A stretch of 64,000 nucleotides of DNA from Clostridia bacterium (lineage in GTDB: Bacteria > Bacillota > Clostridia > Oscillospirales > Acutalibacteraceae): the NCBI GenBank assembly GCA_017436815.1, contig JAFSCI010000029.1:20711-84710 (forward strand), written 5' to 3'. The notes under the pieces were generated by a model. That model made no database searches. It saw only the letters and a list, made by a program, of their open reading frames with translations, and was not told the origin of the DNA. Shown one piece after another: positions 24,761 to 32,665 of this stretch (positions within the stretch are counted from its first letter, which is position 1; every line of letters starts with the position of its first letter). Made by a program: the position numbers and the translations under genes.

Positions 24761-24945
24761 GCGAAAGCTACTCGAATTCTATCAGTTATAATCGCCTTGC
24801 GGCGAGTTATGAGTTATGAACGGCTTCGCCGTGTTATGATTTGCCTGCGGCAAAGCTGCTTTAAAAAACAGGCGATTATATCATAACGCTTGCAAAGCAA
24901 GCTCATAACGGCAACGAAGTTGCCTTATAACTGAAAACTAAAACT
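24745..24945. repeat. Modular hairpin repeat, copy 1
   Basis: The 3' end of guaA (GATAGAATTCGAGTA) is mirrored by TACTCGAATTCTATC just after the stop. A chain of GC-rich mini-hairpins follows (CGCCTTGCGGCG, ACGGCTTCGCCGT, TTGCCTGCGGCAA, CTTGCAAAGCAAG, GGCAACGAAGTTGCC) separated by GTTATGA/TCATAAC spacers. A stretch of about 50 bp (near 24806-24858) is repeated almost exactly in direct orientation at 27119-27173. There is no coding potential. Confidence 0.8.
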
Positions 24946-24958
24946 TCAGGAGAGTTTT

Positions 24959-25312
24959 ATGACTGACAGTATTTTAAGAGATAAATCCAAAAACTTTGCA
25001 AAAGACATTGTGTTTCTTTGCCGAAAACTGAAGGATAATAGGGTTGAAGGCACTTTGATTAACCAACTGCTACGAAGCGGTACGTCGGTTGGCGCCAACA
25101 TTCACGAGGCTCAGTATGCACAAGGAACAAAGGATTTTATTTCTAAATTTGAAATAGCGCTCAAGGAATGCAACGAAAGCGAATATTGGTTAGAGCTTCT
25201 TTTTGAAACAAATTCTATCAACGAAGAAGAGTTTAAAAAATTTCAATACAATTGCATTGAAATTAGAAGAATGTTGGTATCGTCTGTCACAACACTAAAA
25301 AACAAAAACTAA
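24959..25312 (+). CDS. Four-helix-bundle protein (23S rRNA IVP / S23 family)
   Basis: This 117-residue helical protein has the family pattern: LRDKSKNFAKDIVFLCRKL, NQLLRSGTSVGANIHEAQYAQ, KFEIALKECNESEYWLELL and a final helix. Members (TIGR02436/PF05635) were first found in 23S rRNA intervening sequences, and relatives serve as accessory proteins of diversity-generating retroelements; most have no known function. No reverse transcriptase or rRNA is present here. A good ribosome site (CAGGAG) precedes the ATG. The gene sits between two copies of a hairpin repeat and may be mobile with them. Confidence 0.88.
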   Translation: MTDSILRDKSKNFAKDIVFLCRKLKDNRVEGTLINQLLRSGTSVGANIHEAQYAQGTKDFISKFEIALKECNESEYWLELLFETNSINEEEFKKFQYNCIEIRRMLVSSVTTLKNKN

Positions 25313-25316
25313 AAAG

Positions 25317-25349
25317 TTCAGACAAGTAAGAAATCTTGTCTGAATTTTT
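25317..25349 (+). terminator. Terminator of the four-helix-bundle gene
   Basis: A perfect 10-bp stem TTCAGACAAG/CTTGTCTGAA with an 8-nt loop is followed by TTTTT. Confidence 0.9.
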
Positions 25350-25357
25350 ATTTTGCC

Positions 25358-25386
25358 TTGCCAATCTGAAAACGGTATGTTAAAAT
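25358..25386 (+). promoter_or_regulatory. SigA-type promoter of the CAP-domain lipoprotein
   Basis: TTGCCA (25358-25363) and TAAAAT (25381-25386) are spaced by 17 bp, about 45 bp ahead of the ATG. Confidence 0.72.
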
Positions 25387-25432
25387 GAGCGTGCATATAT
25401 GCAAAAAATGTTTTTAAGGGGGAGTTGTGCGT

Positions 25433-26971
25433 ATGAAAAGACTATTAAGCGCTTTGCTGGTTTTTGTTATTATTTTCTCTTTATGCGCTTGCAAGGGTGA
25501 TAATACCGACAACCAAACCGTTAACAATTCGGAAATTACGTCTGTAGGCTCTGAAGAACAAATTTCTTCGGATATTATTATAGAAATTGCGCCTACGGGC
25601 AGTGAAACGAACAATCAGCCGCCGGTAGTGTCACAAAATACCACCGCCTCGGATAATACTAATGCCCAGCAGCACACCCACGTTTATAAAAAGGCCGTAA
25701 CCGCCAAAACCTGCGAGACCGACGGCTTTACAACCTACTTTTGTGATTGCGGCACCAGATATACCGACGATACCGTTCTTGCAACGGGCCATTCATACGG
25801 CGAGTGGCAAGAGATAACCGCCCCCACCGAGCAAGCCGCAGGCAAAGAGCAAAGAGTTTGCAAAAACTGCGAAAAATCAGAGCAACGAGAAATCCCCAAA
25901 CTCATAAAGGGGCATACGCATAAATATTCCGCCACCGTTACCAAAACTCCCACCTGCGAAAGTGATGGCGAAAAAACCTATAGCTGCACTTGTGGAGCAA
26001 GCTATACCGAGTCAATAGCCAAAACGGCGCACAACTACACAAAAACGGTGGTTAATCCCACCTGCACAACGGCAGGCTACACCAAAAACACCTGCGAATG
26101 CGGTAAAACCTATTACGACTCAAACGTTAAAGCCTTGGGACATAAATATTCCGACGCGGTTATAGCACCCACCTGCACAAGCGGCGGATATACAGAGCAT
26201 ACCTGCAGCGTGTGCTCGTATAAATTTACCGATTCCGCAACCTCTCCCACGGGTCATAAAGATATTAAAACCTCGACGGTTGATGCTACTTGTGGAACCG
26301 ATGGTATTAAAAAAGAGGTTTGTGGCGTTTGCAACGCTACTGTTAAAACAACCACCATTCCCGCAACAGGTAAGCACAATTATGTAACCAAAACTTGCAG
26401 CGAAGCTTATACCGAAGTTGTACAAAATAATCAAACGTTGTTTGTTGAAAACATTGCATCTTATCAGCATAAAACAGATTGGCTATGTAAAATCTGCAGT
26501 TCGTGTCATTTGATTAAACAAGGTAATGAAGGAGATGTGTGGTCGAAATATAGTGCAGAAGAGCAAAGTAAAATAATGCTTAATTATGTTAACGACCTTC
26601 GCAAACAGTATAAAACTGAAAATCCTGGATATTACAACGTTATAAATGATAAGGTTGAACTTGTTTACGATGCGAAGTTAACTGAGCTCGCAAATATTAG
26701 AGCGAAAGAATTATCTACCAGCTATAGTCATGACACTGGTACTAGAACTGGCGCTTCTGAATGTATTAACGAAACTCAAAACACAATTTTAAATGATTTT
26801 AACACATGGAAGGCATCTCCTGGGCACTTTGATGGAATGATTATGAAAAAAGGTGTTCGTTTTGGATACGGCCGATATGTCGATAAAAATGGAACTACGT
26901 ATAGTTGTTTGCTGATTTGGGATAAATATTGGAACGCTGACCTTTGGGAAATGACATACGGACCAAAATAA
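25433..26971 (+). CDS. CAP/SCP-domain lipoprotein with cysteine-pair repeats
   Basis: ATG 25433 follows AGGGGGAG at eight bases. The signal sequence ends in the lipobox SLCAC. Residues about 75-340 contain repeated HxY/HxH-plus-CxC units (for example CETDGFTTYFCDCGTRY) that resemble small metal-binding or disulfide modules found on other surface proteins in this window. The C-terminal domain (about 375-495) is CAP-like (LNYVNDLRKQY, LTELANIRAKELSTSYSHD, WKASPGHFDGMI). Related YkwD-type domains occur on cell surfaces, with unclear activity. Codon use becomes more AT-rich after about 26395, suggesting the domain was joined later. Confidence 0.82.
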   Translation: MKRLLSALLVFVIIFSLCACKGDNTDNQTVNNSEITSVGSEEQISSDIIIEIAPTGSETNNQPPVVSQNTTASDNTNAQQHTHVYKKAVTAKTCETDGFTTYFCDCGTRYTDDTVLATGHSYGEWQEITAPTEQAAGKEQRVCKNCEKSEQREIPKLIKGHTHKYSATVTKTPTCESDGEKTYSCTCGASYTESIAKTAHNYTKTVVNPTCTTAGYTKNTCECGKTYYDSNVKALGHKYSDAVIAPTCTSGGYTEHTCSVCSYKFTDSATSPTGHKDIKTSTVDATCGTDGIKKEVCGVCNATVKTTTIPATGKHNYVTKTCSEAYTEVVQNNQTLFVENIASYQHKTDWLCKICSSCHLIKQGNEGDVWSKYSAEEQSKIMLNYVNDLRKQYKTENPGYYNVINDKVELVYDAKLTELANIRAKELSTSYSHDTGTRTGASECINETQNTILNDFNTWKASPGHFDGMIMKKGVRFGYGRYVDKNGTTYSCLLIWDKYWNADLWEMTYGPK

Positions 26972-26988
26972 AGTGTGCTTAAGCTATT

Positions 26989-27180
26989 TGAATTCTGTCA
27001 ACTATGAGCATTTCGCACAAATGCTCATATCATAACATTTGGCGCAGCCAAATTCATAACTGAAAACTCATAACTATTCCTTCTCATATATGACGAGTTA
27101 TCAGTTATGATTGCATTTGGCAAGTTATGAACGGCTTCGCCGTGTTATGATTTGCCTGCGGCAAAGCTGCTTTTAAAATA
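26989..27180. repeat. Modular hairpin repeat, copy 2
   Basis: This copy starts with AAGCTATTTGAATTCTGTCA, close to the AAGCTACTCGAATTCTATCA start of copy 1 (24764). It continues with mini-hairpins (GAGCATTTcgcacAAATGCTC, a TTTGGCgcaGCCAAA hairpin) divided by ATAAC/GTTAT spacers, and ends with the stretch of about 50 bp shared with copy 1. The 255-bp gap 26972-27226 holds no gene. Confidence 0.78.
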
Positions 27181-27226
27181 ATCGGTTAAAATGTATTTTT
27201 TGTAACATAGAAGGAGCGTGGTGTTT

Positions 27227-28564
27227 ATGAAAACCTACACCTTTAATCCTGCAAATATTACCCTTAACGATAATTATGATATTATTGTAGTCGGCGGTGG
27301 ACCGGCCGGCTCGGCTGCGGCAATAGCTTCGGCAAGACGGGGCGCGAAAACCCTGCTTATAGAGGCAACGGGCGCATTAGGCGGAATGGCCACAAGCGGT
27401 TTGGTGCCAAGTTGGTGTCCGTTTTGGGATAAAGAAAAAATTATATATAAGGGCATTGCCGAAGAAATATTTTTAGAGAGCCGCGCTCAGCTCGATAATT
27501 ACAATGAAAATATGTACGACTGGGTGCCCATAGACCCCGAGGGGCTAAAGCTTATTTACGACAGAAAAGTAACCGAGTCGGGCGCAGACGTGCTTTTTAA
27601 CACCTGCCTTACGTACGTCGACCAAGAACAAGGCGAGGTTCAGGCAATAATCGTGTCTAACAAGGCGGGCCTTACCGCCTATAAAGCCAAGGTTTACATA
27701 GACTGCACGGGCGATGCCGATTTATGCTTCTTTGCAGGCGCTACCGTTTTGCCTAAAGATGATGAGAGCGGCTACCAGCCCGCAACACTCTGCTTTAGTC
27801 TTTCAAACGTAGATGAACAGGCCTATAAAAACGAGCAGTATTTACACCCGAATAACCCCAATAGCCCTATATATAAAATTGTGGAGTCGGGCAATTACGA
27901 TATCCCCGATACCCACGTTTGCCTAAGCCGCATATATAACGGTACTTACGGCTTTAACGCAGGGCACATCTGGGACGTTGAAAACGGCGACCCTGCTTGT
28001 GTTTCAAATGCGCTTATAAGGGGCCGAAAGCTCGCTCACGAAATTCACAGAGCCTTAAAAGATTACCAGCCAAAAGCCTTTGGCGGCTCAAAAATGGCCA
28101 ACACCGCAGCGGTTATAGGTATAAGAGAATCACGCAGAATACTGGGTGATTACGTACTTACCATTGACGATTATATGGACCGCAAAACCTTCACCGATGA
28201 AATTTGCCGCAACTGTTATTATATAGATATTCATAACTCCAAGGCCGAAATAGACGACTTTTTCGAGGGCAAACTGGAAGCTCCCGAGCGCACCCGCCGT
28301 TACGGCAAAGGCGAGTCGCACGGCATACCCTACAGGTGTTTAACACCAAAGGGACTTAAAAACGTGCTTGTTGCGGGCAGAAGCATTTCTACCGACCGCA
28401 CCGTTCAGGCAAGCACACGTGTTATGCCGGTGTGTCTTTGTATGGGCGAGGCCGCAGGCAAAGCCGCCGTTATTGCAAAAGAGTCGAAACAAATAGACGT
28501 CCACAGCATAGACGTAAGTAAGCTCAGACAATGGATAATTGAAGATAACGGATATATAAAATAA
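27227..28564 (+). CDS. FAD-dependent oxidoreductase (FAD_oxidored family)
   Basis: The protein of about 445 residues opens with a Rossmann FAD site (DIIVVGGGPAGSAAAIASARRGAKTLLIE) and has VYIDCTGDADLCFFAG in the middle and GRSISTDRTVQASTRVMPVCLCMGEAAGKAA near the C-terminus. These are hallmarks of the PF12831 family, whose members oxidise unidentified, often sugar- or polyol-derived, substrates. ATG 27227 follows AAGGAG. It is convergent with the sugar isomerase operon and may act in the same pathway, but this is inferred only from proximity and family. Confidence 0.85.
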   Translation: MKTYTFNPANITLNDNYDIIVVGGGPAGSAAAIASARRGAKTLLIEATGALGGMATSGLVPSWCPFWDKEKIIYKGIAEEIFLESRAQLDNYNENMYDWVPIDPEGLKLIYDRKVTESGADVLFNTCLTYVDQEQGEVQAIIVSNKAGLTAYKAKVYIDCTGDADLCFFAGATVLPKDDESGYQPATLCFSLSNVDEQAYKNEQYLHPNNPNSPIYKIVESGNYDIPDTHVCLSRIYNGTYGFNAGHIWDVENGDPACVSNALIRGRKLAHEIHRALKDYQPKAFGGSKMANTAAVIGIRESRRILGDYVLTIDDYMDRKTFTDEICRNCYYIDIHNSKAEIDDFFEGKLEAPERTRRYGKGESHGIPYRCLTPKGLKNVLVAGRSISTDRTVQASTRVMPVCLCMGEAAGKAAVIAKESKQIDVHSIDVSKLRQWIIEDNGYIK

Positions 28565-28605
28565 AACACACCGACCGACAGTTTTACCTGTCGGTCGGTG
28601 CTTTT
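28565..28605. terminator. Bidirectional terminator between convergent operons
   Basis: A perfect 13-bp stem CACCGACCGACAG/CTGTCGGTCGGTG with a 6-nt loop is flanked by A-rich and T-rich sides and separates the FAD oxidoreductase from the minus-strand sugar operon. Confidence 0.92.
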
Positions 28606-28618
28606 ATGTTTTACTTTT

Positions 28619-29539
28619 TTAATTTTTAACCACGAATTTGCGCATATATTCGTATGAAATTGCAATACTTTCTAAAATATGCTCGGTGCTGTCCTCATAC
28701 GCTTTGTCTTCAACCTCTACACAAGCGTAGCCGTCAAAGCCGATAGCTTTAAGAGCGGCAACAAAATCTGCCCAGTTAACGTCGCCAAGACCGGGGAGTT
28801 TCGGGCTCATGTAATCCAGCGGATACGCCATAATTCCTACGTCATCAAGCTTTTCTTTGTAGAGCTTTATATCCTTAAAATGTACGTGGAAAATTTTATC
28901 CTTAAACTCATATAGCGGCTTTATATAGTCTATTTGCTGCCATATAAAATGGCTGGGGTCGTAGTTTATACCAAAATAATCGCTCTTTATAATATCAAAG
29001 CATTCACGCCAGATTTTTGGTGTGGTAAACAGATTCTGACCGCCGGGCCATTGGTCGACACCAAATAGCATAGGGCAGTTTTCAATGGCGATTTTAACCT
29101 TTTTTTGCTCGGCAAAATTTATTATTTCGGGCCAGATTTGTTTAAACAAATCTATGTTCTGCTCCACCGTCTTGGTCTGGTCACGACCTATAAAGGTGGT
29201 TACCATATTTACGCCAAGCTTTGCGCTCATATTTATAACCTTAAAAAGATGCTCTATGTTTGCGGCACGCTTTTTAGGGTCGGGGTCCATTGTGTTGGGG
29301 TAGAATGCAAGCGATGAAATTTCGATATTTTTATTTTTACAGTACCTAAGAATATAATCTATATATTCGTTATCTGAATTATCAACGTCTATGTGGCTTA
29401 CACCTGCGTATCTGCGCTCGGCCTTGGCGTTGGGCCAACAGGCAACCTCTACACATTCATAGCCGTTTTGAGCGGCATTATCTATGGTTTCCTCAAACGT
29501 AAAGCCGTCGTAAATTGCGCTTACTATACCAAGTTTCAT
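28619..29539 (-). CDS. Sugar phosphate isomerase/epimerase (TIM barrel)
   Basis: This 306-residue AP-endonuclease-2-like TIM barrel (PF01261) has the usual metal ligands: Glu in IENCPM, Asp/His in NYDPSHF, His in HVHFKDI and Glu in CVEVEDKAY. Such enzymes isomerise or cleave oxidised sugars, for example 3-keto-glycosides or inosose. It is the last gene of the minus-strand operon and overlaps the ThuA-like gene by four bases. Confidence 0.88.
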   Translation of the reverse strand: MKLGIVSAIYDGFTFEETIDNAAQNGYECVEVACWPNAKAERRYAGVSHIDVDNSDNEYIDYILRYCKNKNIEISSLAFYPNTMDPDPKKRAANIEHLFKVINMSAKLGVNMVTTFIGRDQTKTVEQNIDLFKQIWPEIINFAEQKKVKIAIENCPMLFGVDQWPGGQNLFTTPKIWRECFDIIKSDYFGINYDPSHFIWQQIDYIKPLYEFKDKIFHVHFKDIKLYKEKLDDVGIMAYPLDYMSPKLPGLGDVNWADFVAALKAIGFDGYACVEVEDKAYEDSTEHILESIAISYEYMRKFVVKN

Positions 29540-30252
29540 AAGATTTCCTCCAGTGGTATTTGTACGTTAGGTGCGTCTAAACTGTTTGTGCGATAGATAG
29601 GTTTTGCCCAAAGCACAGCGTTTTTAATTACCTTTAAAATGTCTTTTTCATAGTAAATCGGATATGTTTCGTGACCGGGCTGGAAGTAAAACACCTTGCC
29701 CATTCCACGTTTGTAGCAGCAGCCTGCCCTGAAAACCTCGCCACCCTGGAATGAGCCTATAAACACAAGCTCGTCGGGTTCGGGTATACCAAAAGGCTCA
29801 CCGTAGGCTTCCTCGTGGTCTAATTTTATAAACCTGCCAATGCCCTGGGCTATGGGGTGCGAGGGGTTTGTTACCCATAAAAGCTCTCGGTCCCCGTTCT
29901 CACGCCAGGTTAAATTACAGGGTGTGCCCATCAATTTTTTAAACGGCTTTGAAAAATGGGCAGAGTGCAAGAAAATAATTCCCATACCCTTGTTAACGGC
30001 GTTTGCTACACGTTCGGCAATTTCGTCGCTGACCTCACCGTGCTTTACGTGTCCCCACCAAATAAGCACGTCGGTGTTATTTAGGTATTCATCGGTTAAT
30101 TTGTCTATACTCTCAAGCGTTACGGTGTCGATCTCAAACTCATCATCGGCAATACCCGCCTTTATGGCGCCGTGAATACCGTCGGGATAAATTTTCTTTA
30201 CTGTTTTCTCGGTTTGCTCGTGAAAATTTTCGTTGTAAATTGCAATTTTCAA
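29536..30252 (-). CDS. ThuA-like domain protein (trehalose-utilisation family)
   Basis: The 238-residue protein matches the ThuA family, a class-I-glutamine-amidotransferase-like fold: VLIWWGHVKHGEVSDE, GIIFLHSAHFSKPFKKLMG, VTNPSHPIAQGI and YFQPGHETYPIYY. ThuA and its Gfo/Idh partner ThuB convert trehalose and related disaccharides to 3-keto forms in rhizobia. Here it follows a Gfo/Idh oxidoreductase by 13 bp, so a similar keto-sugar role is likely. Confidence 0.88.
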   Translation of the reverse strand: MKIAIYNENFHEQTEKTVKKIYPDGIHGAIKAGIADDEFEIDTVTLESIDKLTDEYLNNTDVLIWWGHVKHGEVSDEIAERVANAVNKGMGIIFLHSAHFSKPFKKLMGTPCNLTWRENGDRELLWVTNPSHPIAQGIGRFIKLDHEEAYGEPFGIPEPDELVFIGSFQGGEVFRAGCCYKRGMGKVFYFQPGHETYPIYYEKDILKVIKNAVLWAKPIYRTNSLDAPNVQIPLEEIL

Positions 30253-30265
30253 TATAATGCACCTA

Positions 30266-31432
30266 CTAACACTTTGGAATTACAATTTCTATTTCCTTGC
30301 CCAGTTCGGCCGATTTAAATATGCCGTCAATAATGGCCTGATTATATAAAATCTGCGAGGTCCCGACAGGAGCGGGGGTGCCGTTTTTGATAGCATCTAA
30401 GAATGAGCGGATTTTAAGCTCAAATAAATCGCCCTTGGTTTTTATAATGGGAATTTCGGTTTCGGTCTGCGCGCCGCAAACCTCGTGGTATAGCTTCATA
30501 GCACCGCCAACCGAGCCGTTCCAACATTCTGTAGAGGGAATTCTTAGTCCCCCCTCGGTACCTAAAATAATGGTGTCTCCGGGAGTGTCAAGGTTCATAG
30601 CCCAGGCAATTCTGAAATCTAGTACAATATCGCCCTCAAGTCTTATAAATGCGGCGGCAAAATCGTCAACCTCAAACTTCTTTGCGTATTCGGGGTGTCC
30701 GCTTGCTACGTAGTTACTGTAGTCTGCTCTTGTGCCGAAAAAGTTAGATTTATAGCCCGAAACGGTTAAAGGCTTTGGATAACCAATTGCGTTAAGCACC
30801 ATATCTAACGAATAACAGCCAATGTCACCCAATGCGCCTAACCCTGCGGTAGCATCCTCTATAAAGGTTGTGCCAAACGGGGTGGGAATACCGCGTCTTC
30901 GGCCGCCACCGGTCTGAATGTAATAAATTTTACCAAGCTTGCCTGACTCGACAATCTTCTTTATCATCTTCATATTTTCGTCAAGTCTTGGCTGGAAGCC
31001 AACCGATACTATCTTGCCACTTTTTTTCTCGGCCTTAACAATTTCGGCTGCCTCATCAATAGTTACGCACATAGGCTTTTCAAGTAAAACGTGAATCCCT
31101 TTGTTAAGCGCATAAATAGTACATTCTGCGTGGGTGCGGTTGTAGGTGCAAACGCTTACGGCATCGAGCTGTAGCGATTCATCATCAAGCATCTCTTTAT
31201 GTGAGCGGTAGCACTTTGCCTGAATACCGTACTCCTTAAAAAATGCCTCGGCCTTGCCTTCGATAAGGTCGCAGCCTGCAACAACCTGAACGTCGGGCTG
31301 TTTTAAGTAATTTTCCATATGCGCAGCGGCTATCCAACCGGTGCCGATAATACCGATTCTTAGCTTTTTGCTTGTGTCTATAACGGTGTTAGATTGTACC
31401 TCTTTAAAAAGATCTAAATTGCTCTTTTCCAT
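30266..31432 (-). CDS. Gfo/Idh/MocA-family oxidoreductase
   Basis: This 388-residue NAD(P)-dependent sugar dehydrogenase has the Rossmann motif IGIIGTGWIAAAHMENY, the family signature LLEKPMCVTIDEA (catalytic Lys in EKP) and a C-terminal alpha/beta domain with GALGDIGCYSLDMVL. It probably oxidises or reduces a sugar at a ring carbon. AAGGAG precedes the ATG. The gene is separated from the next operon gene upstream by an inverted-repeat element (31445-31723). Confidence 0.9.
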   Translation of the reverse strand: MEKSNLDLFKEVQSNTVIDTSKKLRIGIIGTGWIAAAHMENYLKQPDVQVVAGCDLIEGKAEAFFKEYGIQAKCYRSHKEMLDDESLQLDAVSVCTYNRTHAECTIYALNKGIHVLLEKPMCVTIDEAAEIVKAEKKSGKIVSVGFQPRLDENMKMIKKIVESGKLGKIYYIQTGGGRRRGIPTPFGTTFIEDATAGLGALGDIGCYSLDMVLNAIGYPKPLTVSGYKSNFFGTRADYSNYVASGHPEYAKKFEVDDFAAAFIRLEGDIVLDFRIAWAMNLDTPGDTIILGTEGGLRIPSTECWNGSVGGAMKLYHEVCGAQTETEIPIIKTKGDLFELKIRSFLDAIKNGTPAPVGTSQILYNQAIIDGIFKSAELGKEIEIVIPKC

Positions 31433-31444
31433 TTTTATTTCTCC

Positions 31445-31723
31445 TTAGCCAAAGCATTTAACTCGAATCAGATTTTGAAACAAGGGTTTTTCGCTGTGGC
31501 TTTGTTAAAATACTCGCAAATCCGTCAGGATTTGCTGCGTTTTGTGCCTCGCACATCAAAAAATCCTTTATTCACAAAATTCTACGACCTTAAAGGAGCG
31601 CTTTTTTGAATGGATTTTGGTGAAGTGGAGCACATAAGGCTAACGCCTATGTGTGAGACTTAAGCCGAAAGACATCTAAAAACCGCCCTTTAAGGCTGGT
31701 TCGGGTTTAAATGCTTTGGCTAA
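31445..31723. repeat. MITE-like element with 23-24-bp terminal inverted repeats
   Basis: The left end (31445-31467, starting TTAGCCAAAGCATTTAA) is inverted at the right end (31700-31723) with one indel and one mismatch. Inside are further hairpins (CAAATCCgtcaGGATTTG; a CACATAAGGC/GCCTATGTG pair). The left arm starts inside the ribosome site of the Gfo/Idh gene and the right arm contains the stop codon of the isomerase gene, so the element fills the whole intergenic gap. It has no ORF. Confidence 0.7.
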
Positions 31724-32544
31724 AGCTTAATTTCATTTAATAGGTAATTTATACTGATTTCAATACATTCCAGTGGCGTTTTATTAAGACTCGGACTGTC
31801 CTGCTCAACTATGTACCACTCAGCGCCTGCTTTGTCGGCCGCATTTATAATAGATACAAAGTCGTTTAAGCCTTTACCTAGGGGTCTGAACTGAAACTCA
31901 CCGCTTGATTCTTTGCTTTTGTCCTCATCAAGACCTATTAAAGCATACATATTATCGCTCTTTTTGCCGGCAAAATCCTTTAGGTGTACGGTGGGTGTGC
32001 GACCTGAATATTTTTCAATATATTTTGCAGGATTTTCTCCGCCAACGTTAACCCAACAGGTGTCAAGCTGTGTTTGTAAAAGCTCCGGGCCAACCTCTTT
32101 GTAAAGAAGGTCTAAAGCGTATTCGCCGTTTATCTTTTCAAACTCAAAATCGTGGTTGTGATACTGCAGCACCATTCCGTTTTCTCTAAGAAGCTTGCCG
32201 AACTGATGAATTGTATTTAAAAGAAGGCCGAATTTCTCACTACCGGGTCGGTATTCCTCGGTTAAATACGGAATAACCACGTATTTGCAGCCTAAGGTTT
32301 TATAGCACTCTACAACGGCGTCCATATCTGCCAAAATATCGCTTAGCGGTACGTGTGCCGAAAGACAAACTAAGCCGAGCTGCTCGCATTTTTCTTTAAT
32401 TAGCTTCGGGTCGTTGCCGTAAAGCCCTGCAAACTCAACACCGCTATAGCCCATTTTTTTAACCTCTTCTAAAGTGCCGAAAAAGTCTGCTTGCATATCA
32501 TCCCTTACCGAATAAAGTTGAACTGCTATTTTGTTTTTGTCCAT
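31720..32544 (-). CDS. Sugar phosphate isomerase/epimerase (TIM barrel)
   Basis: This 274-residue PF01261 barrel has metal ligands visible in QLDTCW, VHLKD and VEQDS, plus the N-terminal AVQLYSVRDDM typical of keto-sugar isomerase/epimerases beside Gfo/Idh genes. It is the first gene of the minus-strand operon; GGAGG precedes its ATG. It is only about 37% of the way to its paralogue at 28619 by visible similarity, so the two likely handle successive intermediates; this is inference. Confidence 0.88.
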   Translation of the reverse strand: MDKNKIAVQLYSVRDDMQADFFGTLEEVKKMGYSGVEFAGLYGNDPKLIKEKCEQLGLVCLSAHVPLSDILADMDAVVECYKTLGCKYVVIPYLTEEYRPGSEKFGLLLNTIHQFGKLLRENGMVLQYHNHDFEFEKINGEYALDLLYKEVGPELLQTQLDTCWVNVGGENPAKYIEKYSGRTPTVHLKDFAGKKSDNMYALIGLDEDKSKESSGEFQFRPLGKGLNDFVSIINAADKAGAEWYIVEQDSPSLNKTPLECIEISINYLLNEIKL

Positions 32545-32576
32545 TTTTACCGCCTCCGTAAAAATATTTTTTTCTA

Positions 32577-32605
32577 TTTACATTGTACCGCAATTGCTGT
32601 ATAAT
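32577..32605 (+). promoter_or_regulatory. SigA-type promoter of the AraC regulator
   Basis: TTTACA (32577-32582) and TATAAT (32600-32605) are spaced by 17 bp. Two CCAAAT boxes 10 bp apart (32622 and 32632) follow, and are possible operator half-sites for the adjacent regulator in the 121-bp divergent intergenic region. Confidence 0.72.
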
Positions 32606-32665
32606 GATAGCCATACAAAAACCAAATTCAGCCAAATATTGCTATTTTAAATGGAGGAAAGTGCC

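Noticed and set aside
24959-25312. The four-helix-bundle gene could mark a diversity-generating retroelement, whose accessory protein has this fold.
   Set aside because: No reverse transcriptase, template repeat or variable repeat is present in the window.
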